From Streptomyces sp. LUP30 (GTDB lineage: Bacteria > Actinomycetota > Actinomycetes > Streptomycetales > Streptomycetaceae), in assembly GCF_001746365.1 (NCBI RefSeq), contig NZ_MJAJ01000028.1:1-64000 (forward strand): 64,000 bases of DNA, given 5' to 3'. Of the stretch, positions 1 to 8,640 are shown piece by piece. Below the pieces are notes generated by a model that had not been told where the DNA came from, ran no database searches, and worked only from the letters and a program-made list of their open reading frames with translations. A program made the position numbers and the translations under genes. Positions within the stretch are counted from its first letter, which is position 1; the number at the start of each line of letters is the position of its first letter.

Positions 1-148
1 CGTGGCGGGCACAACGCCGGTGCGGGCGCGCGTCACCGGAGGGCGCTCGCCGCATCGGGGGGCACCGGGACGGCGGGCGCGTCCACGCGCCGGCGGCCGG
101 GCTCCCGCGCGGGGAGCCCGGCCGCCGGGGCCGTGGCGGGGGAGCGGA

Positions 149-1705
149 TCAGGCCGCGGCCGGGGCGGTCAGCAAGGTGGCCAGCGCCCCGCGGTCGATC
201 TTGCCGTTCGCGTTGAGCGGCAGTGCGTCCAGCGCGGTGAGGACGGTCGGCACCATGTAGGCGGGCAGCCGCTCGCGCAGGTCGTCGAGGAGGGCCTCGG
301 CGTCCCGGGCGGAGCCGGTGTACACGGCCGCGAGCTCGATGTCGCCGTCCGGGCCGTGCAGGGCGACCACGGCGGCCTCGGTCACGCCGGTCTGTGCGAG
401 CAGGGCGGACTCGATCTCGCCGAGTTCCACCCGGTAGCCGCGGATCTTGAGCTGGTGGTCCAGACGGCCGAGGTGGACGAGCGCCCCGTCCAGGGTGGTG
501 ACCCGGTCGCCCGTGCGGTACCAGTGTGCGGCGGTCAGCGGCTGCGCACCGTCGTACGGGACGGCCCGCTCGCCGTCGAAGGACAGGAACCGGCCGATGT
601 CGTGGGCCGGGTCCAGATAGCCGGGGAAGCGCTGCGAGCCGCGCACGCACAGTTCGCCGTCGAGGGCCGGGCGGCCGTCCTCGCCGATGACGAGGTGCTC
701 CTGACCGGGGTAGGGCGTCCCGATGGGCACCGTGCCGTTGGCCGGACGGGGCCAGTCGTCGGCGTCGGCCGGCAGCCGGAACTCCGTCCACGTCACGGTC
801 ATCTCGGTCGGGCCGTAGATGTTCTCCAGGACGGAGCCGGGGGCCGCGGCCTGCCAGGCCCGTGCATGGCTCAGCATCAGGGCCTCGCCGCAGAACAGGC
901 TCCAGCGCAGCGTCGGCATGGCGCCGGGCTTCAGCGCGCGCAGCCGCCGGGCGATGGACGCCACGGACGGGACGGAGTTCCAGTGCGTGATGCCCTGCCG
1001 GTTGACGAACCGCACCGGCGACAGCAGGTCCTCCTTGCCGGGCACGACGAGGGTGGCGCCGCCGCCCCAGGCGCCGAACATGTCGTAGACCGACGGGTCG
1101 AAGGTCAGGTCGAAGGTCTGGGAGACGCGGGCGCCCGGCCCCAGCTCGTAGCGCGCGATGACGTGGCTCAGATAGGCAGAGACGTTGCGGTGGGCGATGG
1201 GCACGCCCTTGGGCCGTCCCGTCGACCCGGAGGTGAACAGGATGTATGCGAGGTCGTCGGGTCCGGCCGTGGACGCCGGGAGTTCGGGCGCCGGGCCGGC
1301 GCGCAGCGCCCGCACCCGCTCGGCCGACAGCACGACGACCGGGACGGGCAGGTCGGCGTGGCCCGGCGCGCCCTCCTCGGCGATCACGAGGTCCAGACCG
1401 GCGTCGCGGGCGATCGTGGCGTTGCGGGCGGGAGGAAACGCCGGGTTGAGCGGGACGACGGTGGCGCCGAGCCGCTGGACGGCGAGATAGCCCGCGTAGG
1501 CGGCCGTGCTGCGGGCCGCCAGCAGGCCCACCCGCGAGGGGACGCCGCCGTGTGCGGCCAGGAGTACGGCCGCCAGCCGGTGGGCGGTGGCGTCGAGTTC
1601 GGCGTACGTCAGGTGCTCCCCGGCGACCTCGAGTGCGGTCCGCCGGTCGCCGTGCTCGGCTACGGAGGCCGCGAACCAGTCGTACATGGTCCAGGTGGCG
1701 TTCAT
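149..1705 (-). CDS. Stand-alone NRPS-type adenylation enzyme (AMP-binding)
   Basis: A 518-residue free-standing adenylation domain that activates a carboxylic acid, probably an amino acid, with ATP and passes it to a carrier protein. The core motifs are in order: phosphate-binding loop FTSGSTGRPKG near residue 157, IYGPTE near 297, YRTGD near 395 and the catalytic-lysine motif NGKIDR near 500. The Asp of the TFDPS segment matches the Asp that binds the alpha-amino group in amino-acid-activating domains, so an amino acid is likelier than a plain acid. It has no fused carrier, so the partner is probably a free carrier in the adjacent operon (4392 or 10784). The ATG start follows a GAAGAGG-like ribosome site. 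It runs opposite to the main operon. The substrate cannot be read safely by eye. Confidence 0.9.
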   Translation of the reverse strand: MNATWTMYDWFAASVAEHGDRRTALEVAGEHLTYAELDATAHRLAAVLLAAHGGVPSRVGLLAARSTAAYAGYLAVQRLGATVVPLNPAFPPARNATIARDAGLDLVIAEEGAPGHADLPVPVVVLSAERVRALRAGPAPELPASTAGPDDLAYILFTSGSTGRPKGVPIAHRNVSAYLSHVIARYELGPGARVSQTFDLTFDPSVYDMFGAWGGGATLVVPGKEDLLSPVRFVNRQGITHWNSVPSVASIARRLRALKPGAMPTLRWSLFCGEALMLSHARAWQAAAPGSVLENIYGPTEMTVTWTEFRLPADADDWPRPANGTVPIGTPYPGQEHLVIGEDGRPALDGELCVRGSQRFPGYLDPAHDIGRFLSFDGERAVPYDGAQPLTAAHWYRTGDRVTTLDGALVHLGRLDHQLKIRGYRVELGEIESALLAQTGVTEAAVVALHGPDGDIELAAVYTGSARDAEALLDDLRERLPAYMVPTVLTALDALPLNANGKIDRGALATLLTAPAAA

Positions 1706-1916
1706 GATGTCCGGTCCTCTTCCGTGACGCGTCGCATGACGCCGGAACAGCTCTCGGCTTCGCGACAAGAAAATGGAATGTTCTGTCGAGGCGTAGCGAG
1801 AACGATATGCGCGGGTGCCCGGAAGGACGCAAGGGTGCGCCCGTCCCTTGCCGCGTGACCATAGAAATTCTGAATTCCGTATGTGTCGCGGGCGGCCTTT
1901 CCGAGGAGTATCAGTG

Positions 1917-1970
1917 AGGGCCCATGAGAGCGCCGCCCGCTCGGTGGCGGGCGGCGCTCTCATGGGCCCT
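1917..1970 (-). terminator. Long perfect hairpin terminator behind the MFS gene
   Basis: The arms at 1917-1940 and 1947-1970 are perfectly complementary over 24 bp with a 6-base loop (TCGGTG). It lies just downstream of the minus-strand MFS stop codon and upstream of the adenylation gene, so it probably separates their transcripts. A U tract is not obvious, as is common in actinomycetes. Confidence 0.8.
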
Positions 1971-2022
1971 CGAAGGCTCGCGGGCGCGAATTTCCGTTCG
2001 GGAGGGCGCGGCGGGAGGCCCG

Positions 2023-3321
2023 CTAGTCGCCGTACGCCTCCGCCAGGGCGGAACGGGTCAGGACGCGCAGGAAGGGGACGACGGTCACGGCCACGGACGC
2101 GGCGAAGACCAGGAAGGCGAGCCGCAGGCCGAGCCATTCGGCGAGCAGGCCCATGGCGCCGGCTCCGATGGGCATGGCGCCCCAGCTGAAGAGGCGGCTC
2201 ACGGCGGTGTAGCGGCCGAGCATGGAGTCGGGGACGAGGCGCTGCCCGATGGTGCGGGCGTTCACCGTCCACAGGGTGCCGCCCATGCCGCCGACGAAGG
2301 CGGCGGCGGCGACCGCCCAGAGGCCGGTGGTCAGCGCGGGCACGGCCATCATCGCGAAGGTGCCGACCAGGTCGGCGAACATCACCCAGCGGCGTCCCAG
2401 GGTCCGGTTCACCCCGGTCACGACGAGGGCGCCGGTCAGGCCGCCGATGCCCAGCGCGCTCAGGAGCGTCCCGTACTGGCGGGGGCTGAGCTGCATCACG
2501 TCGGTGGCGAACAGCGGCATGAGCGCCAGCCAGGCCCCCCAGCAGGCGCACAGGACCGTCAGGACGAGGGACATGGTGCGCAGCAGCGTGTGCTGCCACA
2601 GGTAGCGCAGCCCGCCGGTGATCTGCCGGTTGACGCTCTCGCCGGCGCCGGCGCCGGCCGGCGAGGTGTCTGCGGCGGCGCGGAACCGGCCGGCGAGCAG
2701 GAGCAGGACCAGGGCGGCCACCAGGTAGGACACCCAGGTCGTGCCGAGGGCGAAGCCGGTGCCCGCCGCGAGCAGGAGGCCGCCGACGAAGGGGCCGCAG
2801 AACTCGTTGCAGACCGTCTCGGCCCCGGCGATCCAGGCGTTCACCCGCTCGCGGCCCTCCGGCGGGATCAGGGCGGGGATCAGGGCCGAGGCCGAGGTCA
2901 GCGCGATGACCTCGGCCACGCCGAGGACCGCGCCCACGACGCAGAGCACGGGGATGGTGACGCGGCCGGCCAAAGCAGCCTCGATGAGCGCGCCGAGCGC
3001 GAGCAGCCGCAGCGCGTTCGCCCCCCACAGCAGGCGCCGGCGGTCGACGCGGTCGACCAGGACGCCGACGTGCAGGGCCACCAGCAGCCAGGGCAGCGAA
3101 AGGGTGAGCGACACCGCCGATATCTGGGCCGGCGAGGCGGAGGCGCGGGTGGCCAGCAACGGCAGGGCGATCTTGGTGACGCCGTCCGCGAGGTTGGTGA
3201 TCGCGGTGAAGGCGAGGAGAACGGCTGCGTTGCGGCCGCCGTGTCGCGCGGCGGGCTCCGTGCGGGTGTCCGCAACCGCTGCCACCGGGGCCTTCGCGGT
3301 CTGGACGGCTTGGTCGCTCAT
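2023..3321 (-). CDS. MFS exporter (EntS/MFS_3-like)
   Basis: A 432-residue integral membrane transporter with about 12 hydrophobic segments and the RVDRRRL-type charged loop between helices 2 and 3 that is typical of major facilitator proteins. It most resembles the EntS-like exporters that accompany peptide and siderophore clusters, so export of the cluster product, or self-resistance, is the likely role. An upstream GTG at 3324 is also possible, but the AGGGGAA ribosome site is better spaced from the ATG at 3321. The gene is divergent from the CGNR regulator at 3464, and the shared intergenic region carries a 12-bp inverted repeat, so direct control by that regulator is plausible. Confidence 0.85.
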   Translation of the reverse strand: MSDQAVQTAKAPVAAVADTRTEPAARHGGRNAAVLLAFTAITNLADGVTKIALPLLATRASASPAQISAVSLTLSLPWLLVALHVGVLVDRVDRRRLLWGANALRLLALGALIEAALAGRVTIPVLCVVGAVLGVAEVIALTSASALIPALIPPEGRERVNAWIAGAETVCNEFCGPFVGGLLLAAGTGFALGTTWVSYLVAALVLLLLAGRFRAAADTSPAGAGAGESVNRQITGGLRYLWQHTLLRTMSLVLTVLCACWGAWLALMPLFATDVMQLSPRQYGTLLSALGIGGLTGALVVTGVNRTLGRRWVMFADLVGTFAMMAVPALTTGLWAVAAAAFVGGMGGTLWTVNARTIGQRLVPDSMLGRYTAVSRLFSWGAMPIGAGAMGLLAEWLGLRLAFLVFAASVAVTVVPFLRVLTRSALAEAYGD

Positions 3322-3328
3322 CACTTCC

Positions 3329-3426
3329 CCTAACCGGCTATCGACTTCAGTGGTTATTCCCGAGGAGGCGAGTCTGACACGCGCGGAGCGATGTCCGCTA
3401 CCCGGTCAAGCTGTTAGCCGGTTAGG
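3329..3426. promoter_or_regulatory. Divergent promoter region with a 12-bp inverted-repeat operator pair
   Basis: CCTAACCGGCTA at 3329-3340 and its exact reverse complement TAGCCGGTTAGG at 3415-3426 flank the space between the MFS exporter and the CGNR regulator. One copy lies next to the MFS start and the other about 40 bases before the regulator start, which fits autoregulation plus control of the exporter. The sites are seen in the sequence; the binding protein is inferred. Confidence 0.5.
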
Positions 3427-3463
3427 CCGGGTGTACGCTGGAGTCTCTGCGAGGAGATGACCC

Positions 3464-4036
3464 ATGTCCGAAGCCCCGCCGTCCGCCCAGCTGATCGAGG
3501 CCTTCGCCAACACCGTCGACGTGGAGCTCGGCACCGACGAGCTGGCCACGCCGGGCGCGCTGTCCGCATGGCTCGTCGCCCGCGGACTGTTCGACCGCGA
3601 ACGCCGGATCGGCGCCGAGGACCACGCCGTGTGCCTGCGCCTGCGCGCCGGCATCCGGGAGGAACTGGGCGTCAACGTCGGCGACACGGCCGACGCGGCG
3701 CTCCTCGCCGGCGCCGACGAGGCCCTGCGGGAGCTTCCCGTGCTGATCACGGTCCGCGGCGCCGGCCGGGACGGCGGTGTCCTGTCCCCCGCGCCGCACC
3801 TGACGCCGGTCAGGAAGGCTCTGGCCGGCCTCGCGATCGCCTGGAGCGAACTGGTCGTCACCGGCGAGGCCGTCCGGCTGAAGCGCTGCGCCGAGCACGC
3901 CTGCGCCTGGGTCTTCTGGGACGTGTCCAAGAACCGCAGCCGCCGCTGGTGCTCGATGCGCGTGTGCGGCAACCGCGCCAAGGCCCGTCGGCACTCGGCG
4001 AAGCAGGCCGCCGTGGCAGCCGACCGGCAGGCCTGA
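3464..4036 (+). CDS. CGNR zinc-finger transcriptional regulator (ABATE-like N-terminus)
   Basis: A 190-residue protein. The last 60 residues form a CGNR zinc finger, with C-x4-C in KRCAEHAC and then RWCSMRVCGNRAKARRH; the four cysteines bind zinc and the basic tail is expected to contact DNA. The N-terminal part matches the helical ABATE stress-domain layout found in this family. It starts at an ATG behind GAGGAGA. It is transcribed away from the MFS exporter and towards the NRPS operon, so it is a candidate cluster-situated regulator of either. A ligand is not known for this family. Confidence 0.85.
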   Translation: MSEAPPSAQLIEAFANTVDVELGTDELATPGALSAWLVARGLFDRERRIGAEDHAVCLRLRAGIREELGVNVGDTADAALLAGADEALRELPVLITVRGAGRDGGVLSPAPHLTPVRKALAGLAIAWSELVVTGEAVRLKRCAEHACAWVFWDVSKNRSRRWCSMRVCGNRAKARRHSAKQAAVAADRQA

Positions 4037-4097
4037 CGGCGCCCCCTGACGGCGCGCCCCTGACGGCGCGCCCCTGACGGCGCGCCCCTGACGGCGC
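4034..4097. repeat. 14-bp tandem repeat (TGACGGCGCGCCCC), about 4.5 copies
   Basis: TGACGGCGC recurs at 4034, 4047, 4061, 4075 and 4089, starting in the stop codon of the CGNR gene. The unit can pair with itself (GGCGCGCC), so it may act as a weak terminator region or simply be slippage-prone DNA. No function is claimed. Confidence 0.7.
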
Positions 4098-4210
4098 CAC
4101 CGGCCGCACCCCGCCCGGCCGCGCCGGATCCGCCGCACCCGCACCCGCGGCCCGCCCTCCCTCTCGCGAAACCCCCGTTCGCGCATTCCCCGGCCACCCT
4201 TTCCGGGCTT

Positions 4211-4302
4211 TCCCATCGAGAAAAGCGATGGCGTCCCATCGAGGAATTCGATGGCGTCCCATCGAGTTATCCGATGGCGTCCCATCGAAGAACTCGATGC
4301 CC
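4211..4302. promoter_or_regulatory. Four tandem 23-bp operator-like iterons upstream of the NRPS operon
   Basis: TCCCATCGA recurs at 4211, 4234, 4257 and 4280, an exact 23-bp period. Each unit is itself an inverted repeat, CCATCG-N7-CGATGG, perfect in the first three and one base off in the fourth. The spacers vary (AGAAAAG, AGGAATT, AGTTATC, AAGAACT) while the arms do not, the pattern expected of protein-binding sites. They lie just upstream of a promoter-like sequence and 90 bp before the first carrier gene. Confidence 0.75.
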
Positions 4303-4315
4303 TCGCAGGCGCTGC

Positions 4316-4346
4316 TTGACCGCTCTTCGGCAATCGTTGAATCATC
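4316..4346 (+). promoter_or_regulatory. Candidate promoter of the biosynthetic operon
   Basis: TTGACC at 4316-4321 is a good -35 match. About 17-18 bases later GAATCAT is a weaker -10 candidate. The region is locally AT-rich in a very GC-rich window, sits directly after the four 23-bp iterons and precedes the first gene of the operon. Predicted by eye only. Confidence 0.4.
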
Positions 4347-4391
4347 TTTCGAGCGTCATAAAAGTGACCGTTGCCCTGAGGAGCCTGATTA

Positions 4392-4646
4392 ATGAACCGT
4401 ACGGACGACGTGACCGGCGGCGACATCTTTTCGGCGGTCAAAAGGCATGTGCGTGTGCCTTTCGACGACCATTCCCCGCTCGCCGAGGTCGGACTGGACT
4501 CACTCTCCCTGGTGCGGATCGCCAGTGAGCTGATACCCGACCCGGATCAGGAGATCGATCCGACGGGCCTCGCCGCACTCCGCACGGTCGGGGATCTCCA
4601 GCAGTGGCTGCACGGGCTTCTCGTGCCCGCGGAGAGCGTGCGATGA
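4392..4646 (+). CDS. Free-standing acyl/peptidyl carrier protein
   Basis: An 84-residue carrier protein. The phosphopantetheine site is the Ser of GLDSLSLVRI, the usual G-x-D-S signature at the start of helix 2. It would be activated by the PPTase encoded at 19101 and loaded by one of the cluster's adenylating enzymes. The start follows a GAGGAG ribosome site. Its stop codon overlaps the NRPS start (ATGA), so the two are translationally coupled. It is the first gene of the main operon. Confidence 0.88.
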   Translation: MNRTDDVTGGDIFSAVKRHVRVPFDDHSPLAEVGLDSLSLVRIASELIPDPDQEIDPTGLAALRTVGDLQQWLHGLLVPAESVR

Positions 4647-7600
4647 CCGTCGCGCCGCAGCTCGCCACCCTGCCGCTGACGGCGGCCCAGCAGGGCCTGC
4701 TCGTCGTGCACGGCTCGGTGCCGGTCCCGCACCTCTACAACGTCCTGGCCGAGCTGGAACTGGACCCGGCGCTCGCCCCCGCGGACCTCGGCCCGGCGCT
4801 GCGCGCCGTGCTGGCCGTCCAGCCCGCGCTGCGCCTCGCCGTGCGCGAGCGGCCCGCCCCGCACGCCGAACTGGGAACCGTCCCGGACGAGGCGCCGCTG
4901 CGGGTGGTCCCGACCCACGCCGACGGCTTCGACCGGCGGCGCGCCGAACTGCTCGAGCAACTCGGCGGCCACGTCTTCGATCTGGAGCGGCCCCCGCTGC
5001 TGCGGACGGTCCTGCTGCACACCGTCGACCGGTCCCGCTCGACGCTGCTGCTGGTGGTGCACCACCTCGTCTTCGACGGCTTCTCGCTGCGCCAGTTCGT
5101 CCGCGACCTCACCTCGGCCTTGCGCGCGGAGCTCGACGTCGACCGGGTGCGGGTCGCCCGTGAACGGGCCCTGTGCCGCGAGCTGGCCGCGCAGCAGTCG
5201 GCCGCCGACGAGGAGCACGTCGAGCGGGCGGCAGCCGAACTCGCCGACCGGCTGCGCTCGGCGCCCGCCACTGTGCTCCACCCCCGGCCGAACCGCCCCG
5301 CGACCACGGCTTTCACCGGGGCCCGTCGGGAGATCAGGCTCTCTCCGGAGCGTTCCCGGGCCCTCGGCGAGGTCTGCGCGGAGCTCGGCGTCAGTCCGTT
5401 CGTCTTCTTCTCGGCCCTCTACGCGGCGCTCCTCGCACGGCACTCGGGCAACACGCCCGTGGTCTTCGGCAGCCCGGTGCTTGCCCGCCGCACGCTGGGC
5501 TCGCTCGACCTGTGCGGCTTCTTCGTCAACACCCTGCCGCTCGTCGTCGACGTCGACTGGGACCAGCCCTTCGACGTCTTCGTCACGGAGACGGTCCGCG
5601 CCGAGGCGGACCGGGTGAAGGGCAGTGCGGCGGTCTCCTTCGACCGCGTCGTACGCCTTGTCGCACCGGACCGCTCGACCAACCGCAACCCGGTCTTCTC
5701 CTGCATGCTCGCGATGCAGGACGCGACCGACGCGGAACCCGGCTCCGCCGTCCTGCGGGTGCGCGAGCACGGCAACGGCACCGCGAAGTTCGACCTCTGG
5801 CTGGGCGTCACCCCCGGTCCTGACGGCTGGCTCCTCGAGCTGGAGCACGACCGCGAGCTGCTGCCCGAACCGCTCGTCGGCGCGCTGGCCGACTCACTGA
5901 CCGGCCTGTTGGAGAAGGCCGTCGAACGCCCCGGCACGGTCCTCGCCGAACTCTTCGAGGACGCCTCGTCGGACGAGTCCCGCGCCCATGACGGCTTCTG
6001 GCGCCGGCCGGCCCACCCGGACCTGCGCCGCTGGCTGCGCACGGCCCTGGCCCGGCGGCCCGAGGCGACCGCGGTCGAGGAGGACGGCCGCCGTGTGACC
6101 TACGGCGAGCTCCAGGAGCTGGTCCGCTGCGCCGCGGCGGGTCTGGCCCGGCACGGGGTGGGCCCCGGCACCGTGGTCGGCCTGACCACGCCGACGCTGG
6201 GGGACACGGTCGTCGCCGTTCTGGCCGTGCTCGAGCGGCAGGCCGTGTTCTTGCCGCTGGACCTGACCCTGCCCGGTGAGCGGCTCGCCTACATGACCGG
6301 CAAGGCCGGCTGCCGGCTGGTCGTCGGCCACGGCACCGTCGACGGCGCCCGGGTCGTGGCGCTGAGCGAACTGGCCGCCGCCGGCGACGACGCCGCGCCC
6401 CCGGCCGGTGAGGCCGCGGCGGGCGGCGACGGCAGCACCGTCCTCGACGGCAGCACCGTCCTCGACGGCAGCGACGGCAGCGACGGCAGCGAGGGCAGCG
6501 ATGGCAGCGATGGCGGCGATGGCAGCGATGGCGGCGACGGCAGCGACGGCGGGGTGTACATCATGTTCACCTCCGGCTCCACGGGCCGCCCCAAGGGCGT
6601 GCTGATGGGCAACGGTCCGCTGGTGAACCTCACCGCCTGGCAGCTCGACGCGCTGGACATGGACGAGCGCACCCGCTTCCTGCAGTACGCCCCCCTGGGC
6701 TTCGACGTCTCCTTCCAGGAGATCGTGCCCACCCTCGTGGCCGGCGGGACCCTGGTCTCGCGCGAGCCGGCCGACCGCAGGGACCTGCCCGCGGTACTGG
6801 CCCGGGTCAGCGCGCTGCGGATCTCCCACGTCTACCTCCCCGTCGCCGCCCTGCGCCCCTTCACCCGGGCCGCCCAGGACGCCGGGGACGACCTGCCGGA
6901 ACTGCGCCACCTGTGCGTCTCCGGGGAGCAGCTGCTCCTCGACGACGGCATCCGGCGCTTTTTCACCGACCGGCCGCACATCAGCCTGGTCAACCTCTAC
7001 GGCCCCACCGAGACGCACGCCGTCACCACACACCGGCTCACCGGGGCCGGACCGTTGCCGAACCACGTCCCGATCGGCCGCCCGATCACCCACACGACCG
7101 CCCACGTGGTGGACGCCACCGGCCACCTCGCCCCCCTCGGCGTGCCGGGCGAGCTGCACCTGGGCGGCGCCTGCCCCGCGCACGGGTACGTCGGCGACCC
7201 CGAGCGCACCGTGGAACGCTTCCTGCCCGACCCGCGCGGCGACCGGGACGACGCCCGCATGTACCGCACCGGCGACCAGGTGCTCCGCGACGAGCAGGGC
7301 ACGCTGCTCTTCCTGGGCCGCGACGACGACCAGGTCAAGATCCGCGGCTACCGGGTGGAACTCGGCGAACTGGAGACCGCGGCCGCCGCCCACCCCGACG
7401 TGCGCCTCGCGGTGGCCGCCGTCCTGGGGGAGGGGGCCGACCGGCAGCTGGCGCTGTTCTTCGTGCCGGAGGACGGCCGCTCGCCGCTCCCCGACGACGT
7501 GCGGCGCCGGGTGGCCGGCGCGGTCCCGGGGTACATGGCGCCCTCGCGGGTGTTCGAGGTCGCTTCCGTGCCCGTCACCCGCAACGGCAAGGTGGACCGC

Positions 7601-7912
7601 CCCGCCCTGCTGAAGGAGGCGGAAAAGGCCGTCCGCGAGGAGGCCGCGTCCGCCGGCGGGGCCGTCACCACGGCGCGGGACCCGCTCGAAGCGTGGCTCC
7701 AGCACCTGTGGCAGGAGCTGCTCGGGCGCGCCGACGTCCCCGTCGACCGCTCGCTCCTCGACTACGGGGCCCACTCGCTCAACGTGATGAGCGCGCGCGC
7801 CGCGATCGAGGAACGCCACGGCGTGCAGATCCCGGTCCTCGACTTCTTCCTCGACCCGACCATCCGTGCCCAGGCCGGCTGGATCACCCGCTCCCGGGAC
7901 GGTGCGCGATGA
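4643..7912 (+). CDS. NRPS module: condensation-adenylation-carrier (C-A-PCP)
   Basis: A 1,089-residue single-module peptide synthetase. The condensation domain (about residues 1-430) has an intact HHLVFDG catalytic motif near 140. The adenylation domain (about 450-990) has FTSGSTGRPKG near 641, LYGPTE near 783, YRTGD near 873 and NGKVDR near 982; the FDVSFQE segment keeps the Asp that binds an alpha-amino group. The C-terminal carrier has its Ser in YGAHSLN near 1043. There is no thioesterase domain; a separate one follows at 7909. It joins an upstream carrier-bound acyl group to its own amino acid. A Gly/Ser/Asp-rich stretch interrupts the adenylation domain just before the phosphate loop. 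The ATG overlaps the preceding stop. Confidence 0.95.
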   Translation: MTVAPQLATLPLTAAQQGLLVVHGSVPVPHLYNVLAELELDPALAPADLGPALRAVLAVQPALRLAVRERPAPHAELGTVPDEAPLRVVPTHADGFDRRRAELLEQLGGHVFDLERPPLLRTVLLHTVDRSRSTLLLVVHHLVFDGFSLRQFVRDLTSALRAELDVDRVRVARERALCRELAAQQSAADEEHVERAAAELADRLRSAPATVLHPRPNRPATTAFTGARREIRLSPERSRALGEVCAELGVSPFVFFSALYAALLARHSGNTPVVFGSPVLARRTLGSLDLCGFFVNTLPLVVDVDWDQPFDVFVTETVRAEADRVKGSAAVSFDRVVRLVAPDRSTNRNPVFSCMLAMQDATDAEPGSAVLRVREHGNGTAKFDLWLGVTPGPDGWLLELEHDRELLPEPLVGALADSLTGLLEKAVERPGTVLAELFEDASSDESRAHDGFWRRPAHPDLRRWLRTALARRPEATAVEEDGRRVTYGELQELVRCAAAGLARHGVGPGTVVGLTTPTLGDTVVAVLAVLERQAVFLPLDLTLPGERLAYMTGKAGCRLVVGHGTVDGARVVALSELAAAGDDAAPPAGEAAAGGDGSTVLDGSTVLDGSDGSDGSEGSDGSDGGDGSDGGDGSDGGVYIMFTSGSTGRPKGVLMGNGPLVNLTAWQLDALDMDERTRFLQYAPLGFDVSFQEIVPTLVAGGTLVSREPADRRDLPAVLARVSALRISHVYLPVAALRPFTRAAQDAGDDLPELRHLCVSGEQLLLDDGIRRFFTDRPHISLVNLYGPTETHAVTTHRLTGAGPLPNHVPIGRPITHTTAHVVDATGHLAPLGVPGELHLGGACPAHGYVGDPERTVERFLPDPRGDRDDARMYRTGDQVLRDEQGTLLFLGRDDDQVKIRGYRVELGELETAAAAHPDVRLAVAAVLGEGADRQLALFFVPEDGRSPLPDDVRRRVAGAVPGYMAPSRVFEVASVPVTRNGKVDRPALLKEAEKAVREEAASAGGAVTTARDPLEAWLQHLWQELLGRADVPVDRSLLDYGAHSLNVMSARAAIEERHGVQIPVLDFFLDPTIRAQAGWITRSRDGAR
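6427..6552 (+). repeat. In-frame Gly-Ser-Asp low-complexity repeat inside the NRPS
   Basis: Two copies of an 18-base unit encoding GSTVLD are followed by a run of six-base GACGGC/GATGGC/GGCAGC units, giving about 40 residues made almost only of Gly, Ser and Asp. It lies immediately before the nucleotide-binding loop of the adenylation domain, in a region that is normally a short linker. Replication slippage is the likely origin; length differences between strains are expected. Confidence 0.85.
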
Positions 7913-8640
7913 CCGCCCCCGCCTGCGACACGCGCCTGCTGGTCCTGCTCGCGCAGCGGCCGGGTCCGCTGGACAGCCTGCTGATCCACCCGGCGGGCGG
8001 CGGGCTCGCCCAGTACCTCGGCGTCGCGAGCCGGCTCGCCCGGCACGGCAGCGTGCACGGCATCCGCGCCGACGGCCTGCTGGCCGGTGAGGAACCCGAC
8101 GACAGCGTCCCGGAGATGACCCGCAGGTACCTCGGCCTGGTGACGGGGCTGCCGCGCCGGCCGAACCTGCTGATCGGCTGGTCGCTCGGCGGCGTGATCG
8201 CCTGGGAGCTGGCGGCCCGGCTCGCCGAGGACGGGCCGGCGCCCGCCGTCGTCCTCATCGACAGCTTCCCCGAGCGGGAGAGCACCGGCGACACCGTACG
8301 GGCCGACCTGCTGTCCGCCGTGGAACGGTCCGTCGCCACCCTGGGCGGCGGCCGGGACTCCGACCGGGCGCGGGCCACCGCGCTGGCGCACATCCGGGCC
8401 AGCGCCGCCCACCGCACCGAGGTCCGGGGCGCCGGGCCCGCCCTGCTGGTCGCCTGCGAGAGCGAGCACCGCGCCCGGCAGATCGACCGCTGGCGCAGCC
8501 TGGCCGACCGGCTGGCCGTACGGCACCTCGACTGCGGGCACTTCGAGGTCTTCGACCCCGCTCACCAGGCCGCTCTGCTCGGGCACCTGGACGAGTTCCT
8601 CTCCCGGACGACCTCCGCGGCACAGGAGTACGCGCGATGA
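7909..8640 (+). CDS. Stand-alone NRPS-type thioesterase
   Basis: A 243-residue alpha/beta hydrolase. The nucleophile elbow GWSLGG and a late histidine in CGHFEVF supply the Ser and His of the triad. It resembles the C-terminal thioesterase domains of peptide synthetases as well as free type II thioesterases. Because the NRPS at 4643 lacks a release domain, this enzyme could release the product from the assembly line, or it could only clear mis-primed carriers. The start overlaps the NRPS stop by four bases. The two roles cannot be told apart from sequence. Confidence 0.85.
   Translation: MTAPACDTRLLVLLAQRPGPLDSLLIHPAGGGLAQYLGVASRLARHGSVHGIRADGLLAGEEPDDSVPEMTRRYLGLVTGLPRRPNLLIGWSLGGVIAWELAARLAEDGPAPAVVLIDSFPERESTGDTVRADLLSAVERSVATLGGGRDSDRARATALAHIRASAAHRTEVRGAGPALLVACESEHRARQIDRWRSLADRLAVRHLDCGHFEVFDPAHQAALLGHLDEFLSRTTSAAQEYAR

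Noticed and set aside
2..1858. Long plus-strand open frame opposite the adenylation gene
   Set aside because: It is the GC-rich antisense shadow; the protein is Gly/Arg-rich with no motif, while the minus strand encodes a complete adenylation enzyme.
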